Of a stretch of 37,339 bases of DNA, positions 8,971-17,944 are shown in pieces. The notes beneath the pieces are model-generated. The model saw nothing but the letters and a program-made list of their open reading frames with translations. It was not told where the DNA came from and searched no databases. A program made the position numbers and the translations under genes. Origin of the DNA: Nitrososphaeria archaeon (GTDB lineage Archaea; Thermoproteota; Nitrososphaeria; JACIWG01); assembly GCA_026413865.1 (NCBI GenBank), contig JAOAKB010000012.1, forward strand, positions 1-37,339, read 5' to 3'. Positions within the stretch are counted from its first letter, which is position 1. The number at the start of each line of letters is the position of its first letter.

Positions 8971-9726
8971 ATGGGCCGCTGGCGACTTCTAGTAAGTGAA
9001 GGTACAGCCCAATATAATATGGCGTTAGATGAAGCAATTCTAACTTTAAATGAAGTTAAAGAAAAGTTGAATGTTCTAAGACTCTACATTTTTAAGCCGA
9101 GTGCTATAACAATAGGATACTTTCAAAAAGTATATGAAACAGTTAATGTCGATTACGCCTACAAAAATGGTGTACCCATTGTAAGAAGAATAACTGGTGG
9201 GGGAGCAGTTTTTCATGACGAAAATGGTGAGATAACATATAGTGTTATCGCAAAAATTGGCGACATCGCATTTGATATACAAGAAAGTTATAGGAAAATT
9301 TGTAATGGAATATTGTTTGCTCTAAACCATTTTGGATTAGAGGGGAAATTTGAGCCAGTAAATGACGTTATAGTTAATGGTAAAAAGGTTTCAGGAAGCG
9401 CACAAACACGTAAAGTAAAAACTCTACTACAGCATGGGACATTAATGTACAATACTGATTTATCAAAAATTGAACAACTTTTAATTGTACCAAAGGACAA
9501 ACTTGCCTCCCACAGTGCAAAGACAATATATGATAGAGTTACAACTCTGTCAAGGGAAAAAGGTGTAGCAATTTCAAGAGAAAATGCTATAAAGGCACTT
9601 AAAGAAGGATTTGAGAAAGCATTTAGCATTAATTTAGTAGAAGACGACCTTGATGAGGAGGAAAAAGATCTTGCCGAAAGGCTAGTTAAAAAATATAGTC
9701 AAAGAGAATGGAATTTCAGGTGGTAA
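8971..9726 (+). CDS. lplA: Lipoate-protein ligase, catalytic subunit
   Basis: The 251-residue protein is a biotin/lipoate A/B ligase. RRITGGGAVFHD at residues 72-83 is the lipoyl-AMP-binding loop, and the conserved lysine is Lys139 in VNGKKVSGSAQ. It activates lipoate with ATP and transfers it to acceptor lysines of GcvH or 2-oxoacid dehydrogenase E2. It lacks the C-terminal domain of E. coli LplA; that domain is encoded by the next gene, 6 bp downstream, as in Thermoplasma, where both parts are needed for activity. No lipoylated substrate protein is in the window. Confidence 0.92.
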   Translation: MGRWRLLVSEGTAQYNMALDEAILTLNEVKEKLNVLRLYIFKPSAITIGYFQKVYETVNVDYAYKNGVPIVRRITGGGAVFHDENGEITYSVIAKIGDIAFDIQESYRKICNGILFALNHFGLEGKFEPVNDVIVNGKKVSGSAQTRKVKTLLQHGTLMYNTDLSKIEQLLIVPKDKLASHSAKTIYDRVTTLSREKGVAISRENAIKALKEGFEKAFSINLVEDDLDEEEKDLAERLVKKYSQREWNFRW

Positions 9727-9732
9727 GATATT

Positions 9733-10011
9733 ATGAGACATTTAGAAATGAGCAAGAAGATTGTAGGAGGAAAGTATGTTAAAATTGAGCTAGATTTAGA
9801 TAATGATATCATTAAAAAGGTGCTTATAAGTGGAGATTTTTTTGCATATCCCATTGAAGAATTTGAAAATTTTTTGAACACCTTAAGAGAAATCAAATTT
9901 ACTGTTAAAGAAGTTGAAACTGTTTTTAAAGAATATGAGGAGAAAATAGTTTTTTCTGGCATAGGAATAAATGATTTAAAGGAAATGTTTTTTCAATTGT
10001 TTAAAGAATAG
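9733..10011 (+). CDS. lplB: Lipoate-protein ligase accessory subunit (LplB-like)
   Basis: A 92-residue protein corresponding to the detached C-terminal domain of bacterial LplA. It starts with KIVGGKYVKIELDLDND and holds GDFFAYPIEEFENF and the later GIGINDLKEMF, which match the small domain that closes over the ligase during adenylation. The position right behind lplA and the matched length are the main support. The ATG at 9733 is used here; ATG 9748 (MSKKIVGG) is equally plausible and closer to the conserved start. Confidence 0.85.
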   Translation: MRHLEMSKKIVGGKYVKIELDLDNDIIKKVLISGDFFAYPIEEFENFLNTLREIKFTVKEVETVFKEYEEKIVFSGIGINDLKEMFFQLFKE

Positions 10012-10064
10012 GTTACTAAAAAACTAGTATTATTTAAAAGATTTTCAAAATGTTAATAAAAAAA

Positions 10065-10075
10065 TTTTTATAATC
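10065..10075 (+). promoter_or_regulatory. TATA box of the GH1 gene
   Basis: TTTTTATAATC is centred about 28 nt upstream of the ATG at 10099, the spacing expected for a leaderless archaeal mRNA. Confidence 0.6.
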
Positions 10076-10098
10076 GTGATATTAAAAATATTTATTGT

Positions 10099-11586
10099 AT
10101 GACTTTCCCAAGAAACTTTTTATGGGGTGTATCATCAAGCGGTTTCCAATTTGAAATGGGTAATCCTGCAGGAGAAGGTATAGACAGAAATACCGACTGG
10201 TTTTTATGGGTTCATGATAGATATAATATTGAAAAGAAGATTGTTAGTGGCGATTTACCTGAAAATGGACCAGATTATTGGCACTTATACGAAAAAGACC
10301 ATCAACTTGCAAAAGATATGGGACTGAACTCTTATAGGCTAGGTATTGAATGGAGCAGAATTTTTCCAACTCCAACTAAGGAAATCAAGGTTGATGTTGA
10401 GAAAAACGAATTTAAAAGAATATCAAATATATCAGCTAAAGAAAATTTTCTTGAAAAGATGGATGAGATTGCTGACAAAGCAGCATTAAATCATTACAAA
10501 AAAATGATATTAGATATAATAGATAAGGGTATGAAGCCAATTATATGCTTAAACCACTTCACACTACCATTATGGGTACATCAGCCAATTAATGTTAGAA
10601 ACTCTAAAGGACGGTTTGGACCAAAGGGTTGGATTGATGAAGAAACTATTGTAGAGTTTTGGAAGTATACTGCTTATATAGCATGGAAACTTGGGGATAT
10701 AATTGACTTTTTGGTTACATTTAATGAACCAAACATTGTCGCTGAAACAGGATACCTATTCCCAGAAATGGGGTTTCCTCCAGGATTAAACAATTTTAGA
10801 CTTTTCAGAAAATGCTTATGCAATTTAGTTATTGCACATGCTAGAGCTTATGATGTAATTAAGCAATTTAATAAGGTTTCTAAAGTTGGCATCATACTAA
10901 ATATTGTACCAATGGAACCATATAATAAAGAAAAGGACCTAAATGCATGCAACGTTTCAAGCCATATACATAACTTATTTTTTATTGAGGCAGTTTTAAA
11001 TGGATGGATTGACGAAAACTTAAATTGTAAAATAGATAGGGGAGAAAAAGATTCGTCTGTAGGAAATAAGGTTGACTGGATAGGTATCAACTATTACACA
11101 CGAAACGTAATAAAAGGTAGAAGGTCTATACTAGCTAAACTTTTTGCCGGAATACCTACTATTCCTGAAATAGTTAGGGGATATGGTAACAATTGTAAAC
11201 CTAATGATTTTTCTAATGATGGGAAACCGACATCAGATTTTGGATGGGAAATTTATCCTACCGGCCTTCTACACGCTTTGGAACTTATGAAAAAATATGA
11301 TAAACCCTTGTATATTACCGAAAATGGTATTGCTGATTTCGAGGATAAGTTAAGACCAAATTTTATTGTAGAACACTTGAAGGTTTTGGAAGATGCTATC
11401 GCAAAAGAGAAAATAGATGTAAGAGGCTATTTTCATTGGTCGCTCACAGATAATTATGAATGGGCACAAGGATTTAGAATGAGATTTGGTCTCTATTATG
11501 TAGATTTTAAAACTAAGGAGAGAAAGGCTAGAAAAAGTTGTGAAGTTTATAAGAAAATTGTTTCAGCTAACACCACCTTTGATTAG
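10099..11586 (+). CDS. GH1 beta-glycosidase (LacS-like)
   Basis: This 495-residue enzyme belongs to glycoside hydrolase family 1 and has the length of the Sulfolobus beta-glycosidase LacS. The acid/base is Glu210 in TFNEPN and the nucleophile Glu408 in YITENG; NFLWGVSSSGFQFE at the N-terminus is the usual substrate-pocket start. It should release beta-linked glucose, galactose or fucose from oligosaccharides in the cytoplasm (no signal peptide). Its 3' end overlaps the convergent MFS gene by 24 bp, so the sugar block is packed tail to tail. A TATA box fits a leaderless start. Confidence 0.93.
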   Translation: MTFPRNFLWGVSSSGFQFEMGNPAGEGIDRNTDWFLWVHDRYNIEKKIVSGDLPENGPDYWHLYEKDHQLAKDMGLNSYRLGIEWSRIFPTPTKEIKVDVEKNEFKRISNISAKENFLEKMDEIADKAALNHYKKMILDIIDKGMKPIICLNHFTLPLWVHQPINVRNSKGRFGPKGWIDEETIVEFWKYTAYIAWKLGDIIDFLVTFNEPNIVAETGYLFPEMGFPPGLNNFRLFRKCLCNLVIAHARAYDVIKQFNKVSKVGIILNIVPMEPYNKEKDLNACNVSSHIHNLFFIEAVLNGWIDENLNCKIDRGEKDSSVGNKVDWIGINYYTRNVIKGRRSILAKLFAGIPTIPEIVRGYGNNCKPNDFSNDGKPTSDFGWEIYPTGLLHALELMKKYDKPLYITENGIADFEDKLRPNFIVEHLKVLEDAIAKEKIDVRGYFHWSLTDNYEWAQGFRMRFGLYYVDFKTKERKARKSCEVYKKIVSANTTFD

Positions 11587-12870
11587 CTCAGCCATGCGCC
11601 TTATCTTATTTCTTGTAGCAATGATATCTTTAGGTATCACATAAGCTAATACAATAAATAATATTCCACATACAATCCAAGTGGACACTGAGACATAAAG
11701 GATACTTAATCCTAAGCCTAGCGAATCAGCCAAGTAGCCTGCGATTAATGGGGAAGCTGAAGAACCAGCAAATTCAAATATTCTAAGTAATGAGTCCGCA
11801 GAACTTCTTATCTCTGGTTCTGTGACATCTGTTACAGCTGCAGACACGTTTGGACCTGCCATTGGCAGAATAAACGATGCAATTGCACCTAATATTGTGA
11901 AACCCATAATGTCTTCTATTGGCCACATTAACGTTATATACAAAGTTAACGCTGAAAGAAACACATCTATTGCACCAACTATTGCACGGCCACTGTATAT
12001 TTTAGAAAAAAGTAGGTCGCCGATTGCACCACCCACAAGATTTCCGATTACCATAACAATAAGCCACACAAGCATCACAATCATAGCCTCTGTTTCATCA
12101 AACAATCTTTCCTTGAGCATGTAAGTGAAAATCCAGGCTTGAAGACATTGCCACGGAAAAACACCAAAAAAACCTTGCAGGTTAAGAAATAGTAGCGACG
12201 GTCTTTTTACTAAACTAATCATTTCTCTAAATTTTATTCTATAAAGTCCTTCTTTTAAAGCTAAGCCTGAAAGTTCAGGTTCTGAGCTGCCTCTTGGAAT
12301 ATCTTTTACATAAAAATATACGATAATAGCCATTAGTATACCTATACCTCCGGTTATAAGGAAGAGATATCGCCAACCATAAACATAACCTAGCATAACT
12401 CCAATAATAGTACCGATTAGTGCACCAAAGGCACCTGTTGCATTTATCAACCCCAAAGGTTTGCCTCTACTTTTTGGAGGAAAATAGTCACTTATCAGAC
12501 TATTAATTCCTGATGGGGGTGTATCATCAATGCCCGTCAATGTTCTAGTTACAAAAAAGCCTGTAAAATTTCTTGGAAGAGTATTTAACCAAGTTGTTAT
12601 ACCCCACAATATTCCAGATACACTAATTAGAAGCCTTCTTGAATACTTATCAAAAAGGTAACCCCAAATAGGGTAAAGTAACACTGAAAAGGCGAATGTA
12701 GCAGTAAATATTGCACCGCCACTAACATAGGTGATCTGAAATTCTTCTAAAATTTGTGGAAGGACTACTGAAATCACATAAATGTCAGCTGTATGAAGGG
12801 ACCTAAATATGAATAAGATTATTGCTATAGTCCAAGCATATTTTAGAGAAGATAGATGCATAAAAGTCAC
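11563..12870 (-). CDS. MFS permease, probably for sugars or sugar acids
   Basis: The 435-residue protein has about twelve hydrophobic segments and the MFS loop motif GYLFDKYSRRLL between segments 2 and 3, plus a second-half pattern that fits the same fold. The GTG start at 12870 overlaps the stop of the upstream GH4 gene (GTGA), so translation of the two is probably coupled; ATG 12861 is an alternative. Coupling to a glycosidase points to uptake of the oligosaccharide or uronate that the enzyme acts on. VKDIPRGSSEPEL after segment 6 resembles spinster/hexuronate-type MFS loops, but the substrate is inferred only. Confidence 0.85.
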   Translation of the reverse strand: MTFMHLSSLKYAWTIAIILFIFRSLHTADIYVISVVLPQILEEFQITYVSGGAIFTATFAFSVLLYPIWGYLFDKYSRRLLISVSGILWGITTWLNTLPRNFTGFFVTRTLTGIDDTPPSGINSLISDYFPPKSRGKPLGLINATGAFGALIGTIIGVMLGYVYGWRYLFLITGGIGILMAIIVYFYVKDIPRGSSEPELSGLALKEGLYRIKFREMISLVKRPSLLFLNLQGFFGVFPWQCLQAWIFTYMLKERLFDETEAMIVMLVWLIVMVIGNLVGGAIGDLLFSKIYSGRAIVGAIDVFLSALTLYITLMWPIEDIMGFTILGAIASFILPMAGPNVSAAVTDVTEPEIRSSADSLLRIFEFAGSSASPLIAGYLADSLGLGLSILYVSVSTWIVCGILFIVLAYVIPKDIIATRNKIRRMAELIKGGVS

Positions 12871-14231
12871 TTATAATGTTTAAAGGCTTCACTATTCCAC
12901 GGTTGTCTAAGCTGCTCTTCAATAACTCTTTTCGCATCATCAAATGATCTTGTTCTAGAATCTTCTGCTACCATAAGTATTAGACTTGTCCTATCACCTT
13001 CAAGGAATGCTTGAAGAATCTGCTCCATTTTAAGCATTCTAGGAATCATGTTAAATAGCATAATCCTCTTAGGTAATGAACCAACATGCATGCCTTTAAT
13101 ACCCGTCCCATCAACTAATACTGGAACTTCAACTACAACATTATCAGGTATTCCAGAAATTAGGCCATTGTTTGGAATGTTCAATTGTAAAATCGTTTGC
13201 TTGTCATTTAGGATTGCATCAATTAAAGGAACATGTTGCTCACCACTAAATTTTGGAGGATAAAAGTCGGTCAGTTTGAGTTCAGGATTATTTGCAAGAT
13301 AATAGAGTTTTTCAAGATTTTCCTTTAAAAGCTTCAGATAAAGTGTCCAGCCAATTTCTGAATCAAAACCGCCAGTTGGACCAAACCACTTTTTCTTGCT
13401 TTCTAAATCCTTATGAAACCACCAAGGCGAAGTACTTCTTACTGTATCACCTATTGGAAATAGCCCATATAGTCTATACATTTCAACAGCGGCCTTGGAA
13501 AGCTGTTCGCATTCCCATGGGAGCGCCTTTAAATATTCTTCACTCGTCCAATACTCTTCAGCTTCCTCTTCAATCCATTTATCTAAAATTGGGTAGGCAT
13601 TTTCACCTTTATAGAGAAAATCTTTAAGCCATATGTTATGATTAAAGCCTGCTATTGTAACCCTAACATGCTCCTCGCTCAAGCCAAGTTTTCTAACAAT
13701 ATCCTTATAACCTAAGTGACCATGACAAACGCCAACAACCTTAATCTTTGTTTGCCTGCTAATTAGAGTAACCCCTTCAAACACAGGGTTTGCGGCTTGA
13801 ATTAGCCAGGCTTCTGGACAATATTTTTCCATATCAATTGCAAGTTCTAGAAAGAACTTTAGTTGATGGTATGCGCCAACACCACCATAATAGTCACTAA
13901 CTCTTTCACCGACACCCCTATAATATCCGTATTTCTCAGCAATCTTCCGCTCTTCCTCCATTGGCTCATATCCTCCAACCTTAACTGTATTAACAACAAA
14001 ATCTGAACCTTCTAAAGCATCTTTTCTACTTAGAGTTTTTTCTATAGAAAGATTTGCCTTGGTTTCCTTTGAATACCTTATAGCCAATTGATACATCACA
14101 TTTAAGCGTTCCTCATTAATGTCCATCAAAACAACTTTACAACCATGTAAACTTTTTGTGAGACATAAGTCAACCATAAGTCTTCCAGTAAAGACTACAC
14201 TTCCTGCACCTATTATAGAAATTTTTACCAT
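12867..14231 (-). CDS. GH4 glycosidase, CHG-motif type (alpha-glucuronidase-like)
   Basis: A 454-residue NAD- and Mn-dependent glycosidase of family GH4, which cleaves by oxidation at C3 and elimination. IIGAGSVVFT at residues 6-15 is the NAD loop; metal ligands are Cys169 in VCHGHLG and His198 in GFNHNIW; NPVFEGVT is the typical Asn-Pro contact. From memory, GH4 subgroups differ at the cysteine motif, and CHG followed by a variable residue marks the Thermotoga alpha-glucuronidases, while CHSV marks alpha-galactosidases and CNxP the phosphoglycosidases. I therefore favour an unphosphorylated uronoside as substrate. It is first in a two-gene operon with the MFS permease. Confidence 0.88.
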   Translation of the reverse strand: MVKISIIGAGSVVFTGRLMVDLCLTKSLHGCKVVLMDINEERLNVMYQLAIRYSKETKANLSIEKTLSRKDALEGSDFVVNTVKVGGYEPMEEERKIAEKYGYYRGVGERVSDYYGGVGAYHQLKFFLELAIDMEKYCPEAWLIQAANPVFEGVTLISRQTKIKVVGVCHGHLGYKDIVRKLGLSEEHVRVTIAGFNHNIWLKDFLYKGENAYPILDKWIEEEAEEYWTSEEYLKALPWECEQLSKAAVEMYRLYGLFPIGDTVRSTSPWWFHKDLESKKKWFGPTGGFDSEIGWTLYLKLLKENLEKLYYLANNPELKLTDFYPPKFSGEQHVPLIDAILNDKQTILQLNIPNNGLISGIPDNVVVEVPVLVDGTGIKGMHVGSLPKRIMLFNMIPRMLKMEQILQAFLEGDRTSLILMVAEDSRTRSFDDAKRVIEEQLRQPWNSEAFKHYK

Positions 14232-14301
14232 AAATTATACTTTTGCTCTTATTCTTAAAAACCTTTTTCAAAGAATAAATAGTCGTATAATGTAAAATTT
14301 T

Positions 14302-15222
14302 GTGGCTATGGATCCCCCAATTGTGAAAGGTTTACTTTACTATATTATCAGTGCTTATCTTCTAGCATTCCTAGTTGACATTCTTGCCTTACATATTATA
14401 ACAAACTATCCTTTAACCTCAATGACGACAATCCTAATTTGGGGCTTAATTAGAATGTATACGCCTACGTTAGCATCAATAATAGGATTAAAAGTTTTAG
14501 GAAAAAACGTTGTTTATGAGATAAAAGGATTTTTAGGTCAAATTAAAAATGTTCTAACACTAAAATGGTATTTCCTTTCACCACTAATAACTTTTGCAAG
14601 CTTAGGAATTTACATACTATTTTCAATGATTTTTGGATTCTTTAACTTGACAACACTTATTGAACAAACAGAAGCCTTACAAAATATTTTATCACCAGAA
14701 ACCAATCAAACAACATTACTTATTATAATTATTTTATCCATGATATTATCATCATACATTGCAGCCATAACTCTGAACGCTATTTTTGCTCTAGGAGAAG
14801 AAATTGGCTGGAGAGGATTTCTTGTAAATTTACTTTTAGAAAAAATTGGATTCCTGAAAACAAGCATTATTGTGGGCATACTTTGGGGCTTATGGCATGC
14901 TACCGCGATATTATTTCTTGGACACAATTATCAAGTACATAGGATTGAAGGAGTCATACTTTTTACAATAATAACAATCCTTTTTACCTTCCCACACATT
15001 TTTGTCAGAAATTCTTCCAAGAGCGTGCTACCAGCTGCTTCATTGCATGGCTCAATAAATGCATTATGGGGCTTCACCCTATTAATAACCAAATCAGCTG
15101 ACAATGAAATATTTGGAGGATTAGGATTCTTGGGCATTTTTACTTGGCTTATTACAAGCCTTTTATTGACATATGTTTATAAAAGGAAAAATTCTAAAGC
15201 CAATTTTATGAAAAGTTTATAA
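14302..15222 (+). CDS. CPBP-family intramembrane metalloprotease
   Basis: The 306-residue protein has about eight hydrophobic segments and the three motifs of CPBP/Rce1-type proteases: GEEIGWRGF (Glu166, Glu167, Arg171), GLWHAT (His199) and SLHGSINALWG (His249, Asn253). Family members cleave prenylated CAAX proteins or process peptides in the membrane; in prokaryotes the role is usually unknown. The start is GTG 14302 or ATG 14308; the sequence does not decide. It stands alone between the GH4 operon (divergent) and the nucleotidyltransferase. Confidence 0.86.
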   Translation: MAMDPPIVKGLLYYIISAYLLAFLVDILALHIITNYPLTSMTTILIWGLIRMYTPTLASIIGLKVLGKNVVYEIKGFLGQIKNVLTLKWYFLSPLITFASLGIYILFSMIFGFFNLTTLIEQTEALQNILSPETNQTTLLIIIILSMILSSYIAAITLNAIFALGEEIGWRGFLVNLLLEKIGFLKTSIIVGILWGLWHATAILFLGHNYQVHRIEGVILFTIITILFTFPHIFVRNSSKSVLPAASLHGSINALWGFTLLITKSADNEIFGGLGFLGIFTWLITSLLLTYVYKRKNSKANFMKSL

Positions 15223-15253
15223 CTTTAAAATATAGTAAAAAATTTGATAGTAG

Positions 15254-16513
15254 ATGAGCGAAGTCAACAATTTAAGAGTTATAATCCCTGTTGGCGGAGA
15301 AGCTAAGAGACTTAAACCATTAACTTGTGAAGTTTCTAAGGCGCTTGTAAGATTATTAAATAGACCATTAGTTGAGATAGCTATAGTAAAATTGGCAAGA
15401 CAAGGTGTTAGACATTTTATTTTTGGAGTTAAAGGTTATGTAAATTATCGAGCACTCTATGACTATTTTCAGGACGGTGTTGGATTATCTGCAAAATACG
15501 GTATAAATCCCCGAATTCACATCAAGTATCAGCCTAATAGAGAAGATTTGGGTAGTGCTGATTCAGTAAGAATAAATATGGAATATTATGAGATAGATTC
15601 TCCTGTAGTTGGAGTTCAAGGTGATAATATATTTGACATAGATGTTACTGATTTCCTAAAGTTTCATAAGGAAAGAAATGCTTTAATGACAATAGGCCTA
15701 GTTCATGTAGAAAATGTGGAGGATTATGGGGTAGTTGAAATGGATAAAGATTATAGGATACAAAGATTTATCGAAAAACCCAAAAAAGAAGAGGCGCCAT
15801 CAAACCTTGCTAACACCGGAATATATCTTTTGAGCCCAGAGATTAAAAAAGTGTTTAAGGAGCCTAAGATAAAGGAAATGCTTGAGAAGAATAGAAGACT
15901 AGATTTTGGTTTAGACCTAATACCATATCTAGTAAATTCCAAAGCACCAATTTATGGCTACATTCTTAAAGGAGAATGGCATGATATTGGAACACCACAA
16001 AGATACTTAAATGCAATGCTTCGAATATTACATAGTGGTGCAAGAGGATTAGATATCGAAGGTAAAATATCAGATGAATCAAATGTTTGGATACAAGGAC
16101 AAAGTCCAGAAGCGTTAAAGAGAAGAGAAGAAATCTTAGAAAAGATAAGAAGTGGCAGGATAACTGTAGAAGGTTCAGCTCTGATTGGTAGACATTGTAG
16201 CATTGGAGAAGGAACAGTTATTAAGGATTCATGTATTGATAATTATTGTATTATTGGCAAAAATGTGGTTATAGAACGTTCAGCAATAATGGACAGGGCT
16301 ATGATAGAGGATGGAGCAGAAATAAGGGACAGTATAATAGGCAGGCACGTCAGAATAAAATCTTCAGTAAATAATCCTACGAAAATAGTCGGAGTTAGTG
16401 TAATAGCTGACGACAATATATTAGGCGAAGGATGCGAAATAATTTCTACAAAAATATATCCGCATAAGGTTATTCCTTCAGGAAGAAGAATGATAAACGA
16501 AACATTAGAATAA
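15254..16513 (+). CDS. Sugar-phosphate nucleotidyltransferase with left-handed beta-helix
   Basis: A 419-residue protein with an N-terminal nucleotidyltransferase domain (GGEAKRLKPLT at 14-24, VGVQGDNIFD as the metal-binding Asp, FIEKPKK, NTGIYLLSP, WHDIGTP) and a C-terminal hexapeptide-repeat beta-helix (IGRHCSIGEGTVI, IIGKNVVIERSAI, IIGRHVRI). This layout is that of archaeal glucose-1-phosphate thymidylyl-/uridylyl- or mannose-1-phosphate guanylyltransferases that make NDP-sugars for glycans. The signature loop reads GGEAKRL instead of the more common GGxGTRL, which may affect nucleotide choice. Which sugar and NTP it uses cannot be told. Starts at ATG 15254, 31 bp after the CPBP gene. Confidence 0.88.
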   Translation: MSEVNNLRVIIPVGGEAKRLKPLTCEVSKALVRLLNRPLVEIAIVKLARQGVRHFIFGVKGYVNYRALYDYFQDGVGLSAKYGINPRIHIKYQPNREDLGSADSVRINMEYYEIDSPVVGVQGDNIFDIDVTDFLKFHKERNALMTIGLVHVENVEDYGVVEMDKDYRIQRFIEKPKKEEAPSNLANTGIYLLSPEIKKVFKEPKIKEMLEKNRRLDFGLDLIPYLVNSKAPIYGYILKGEWHDIGTPQRYLNAMLRILHSGARGLDIEGKISDESNVWIQGQSPEALKRREEILEKIRSGRITVEGSALIGRHCSIGEGTVIKDSCIDNYCIIGKNVVIERSAIMDRAMIEDGAEIRDSIIGRHVRIKSSVNNPTKIVGVSVIADDNILGEGCEIISTKIYPHKVIPSGRRMINETLE

Positions 16514-16579
16514 GTGATAAAAGATTAACTTAATTAAGCAAAGTTTATTAACATAAAATTAAATCAAATTTATGAGAGT

Positions 16580-17674
16580 ATGGCTTCAAAATTTGTTGGT
16601 ATAATAATAGTGGCTTTACTTGTGATAACGGGTATAGCCATATTAGTGCCAATGATATTGGGGTACGCAGCATACTTACAATCAGGCTTATCATTAATTG
16701 AAACAAAAACCACTACAGTCACATACACAAATCCAGCATATACAAAAACAGTGACAGTGACTTACGTTGTTGGTAATGCAAGCTATGACGCATCAATAAT
16801 ATTCCAGCTTACATCACCAAGTGTTGTACAAGTAACGGTATACGATAAAAATTATCAACAACTAAGCTTAGGCTCTGGATTCATATATGATAGTAACGGA
16901 CATGTTATAACAAATGAACATGTAGTTGAAGGAGGCACATACTTTATTGTCATGACATACGATAATGAAATGTTTGAAGCTAGACTTGTTGGAAAAGATT
17001 CATATGCGGATTTAGCAGTATTGGAGGCAGAATTACCTGAAAAGTATCCTCCATTAAAGCTTGCTGAAGTGATAACAATTGGGGAGCCAGTATATGCAAT
17101 AGGAAGCCCATTTGGATTAACAGGAAGTATAACATCTGGGATTGTGAGCCAAGTTAACAGAACGGGGATAACATATGTTCCAATGCTTCAGACAGATGCT
17201 GCAATAAATCCAGGAAACTCTGGAGGACCATTAATAAATTCAAGAGGGGAAGTTGTTGGTGTTGCAACAGCTGGAATAGAAAAGTCTGTTGCAGAAGGAG
17301 TTGGTTTTGCTGTCCCATCAACAATAGTTAAGAGAATTGTACCAGAACTTATCAAAAATGGAGTATACAAACACCCGTACATTGGAATATATGGAGAATA
17401 TTTAGACCCAATAGTTGCATCATCGTATGGCTTACCAAAGAGTATAACCTCCGGATTTATAATAACACAGATAGTTAGCAATTCTCCAGCAGCAAAAAGT
17501 GGTTTAAAAGTAAAAGACGTCATTATAGCTATTGATGATTACCCAATTAAAAAAGATCCTGACCTCAATTATCTTATGGCTTACAAATATTCTCCAGGAG
17601 ATACAGTAATTATAACTGTTATCAGAGACGGAAGAACGGTCAATATTCAATTAACATTAGGTGAAAGACCATAA
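16580..17674 (+). CDS. HtrA/Deg-type serine protease, membrane-anchored, one PDZ
   Basis: The 364-residue protein has one N-terminal membrane segment (about 5-32), a Thr/Val-rich linker, a trypsin-like domain with catalytic His114 (TNEHVV), Asp144 (YADLAVLE) and Ser214 (NPGNSGGPL), and one PDZ domain at about 265-360 (SGFIITQIVSNSPAAKSGL). It should act outside the membrane in quality control of cell-surface proteins. HtrA is patchily present in archaea. ATG 16580 is the only start giving the membrane segment; an out-of-frame ATG at 16572 lies just upstream. Confidence 0.93.
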   Translation: MASKFVGIIIVALLVITGIAILVPMILGYAAYLQSGLSLIETKTTTVTYTNPAYTKTVTVTYVVGNASYDASIIFQLTSPSVVQVTVYDKNYQQLSLGSGFIYDSNGHVITNEHVVEGGTYFIVMTYDNEMFEARLVGKDSYADLAVLEAELPEKYPPLKLAEVITIGEPVYAIGSPFGLTGSITSGIVSQVNRTGITYVPMLQTDAAINPGNSGGPLINSRGEVVGVATAGIEKSVAEGVGFAVPSTIVKRIVPELIKNGVYKHPYIGIYGEYLDPIVASSYGLPKSITSGFIITQIVSNSPAAKSGLKVKDVIIAIDDYPIKKDPDLNYLMAYKYSPGDTVIITVIRDGRTVNIQLTLGERP

Positions 17675-17725
17675 CTTTGAAAATTTTAGAAAAGAACTAG
17701 ATTATAAATTGCCCTAATTTTTCAA

Positions 17726-17740
17726 AAAACTTTTTATACA
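17726..17740 (+). promoter_or_regulatory. Orphan BRE/TATA-like box upstream of dyad array 1
   Basis: CAAAAAACTTTTTATACAAA is a good archaeal promoter match on the plus strand, but no gene follows: it points into the dyad array at 17764-17849 and then to the end of the convergent mscS. It would start an RNA near 17757. Either a short untranslated transcript exists or the match is chance in AT-rich DNA. Confidence 0.3.
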
Positions 17741-17763
17741 AAATTGTAAAGTATTAAAATTGA

Positions 17764-17849
17764 GTTTATCATATAGTTTGTTTACGGTAAACTTATTTTT
17801 AATCAACATAATCAATATATGTTTATGATAAACTTAGTATATCTTAAAC
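17764..17849. repeat. Dyad array 1: four 13-bp sites, centres spaced 16-41-16
   Basis: Sites are GTTTATCATATAG (17764-17776, right half degraded), GTTTACGGTAAAC (17780-17792, perfect 6-1-6 dyad), GTTTATGATAAAC (17821-17833, perfect) and GTATATCTTAAAC (17837-17849, one arm off by one base). Centres are 17770, 17786, 17827 and 17843. The one-base centre rules out an RNA hairpin, so a dimeric DNA-binding protein is the natural reader. The array fills the 270-bp gap between the 3' ends of htrA and mscS, so it is not at a normal promoter. The same layout recurs at 21452-21537. Confidence 0.8.
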
Positions 17850-17944
17850 TATAAACGATAGTCTTCTACTCTTAAATTTTCGCAAGATTCCACAGTATTA
17901 CTTTTTGGAGGGACTCTAAAATTAATATTTTCTTCATTAATGAT

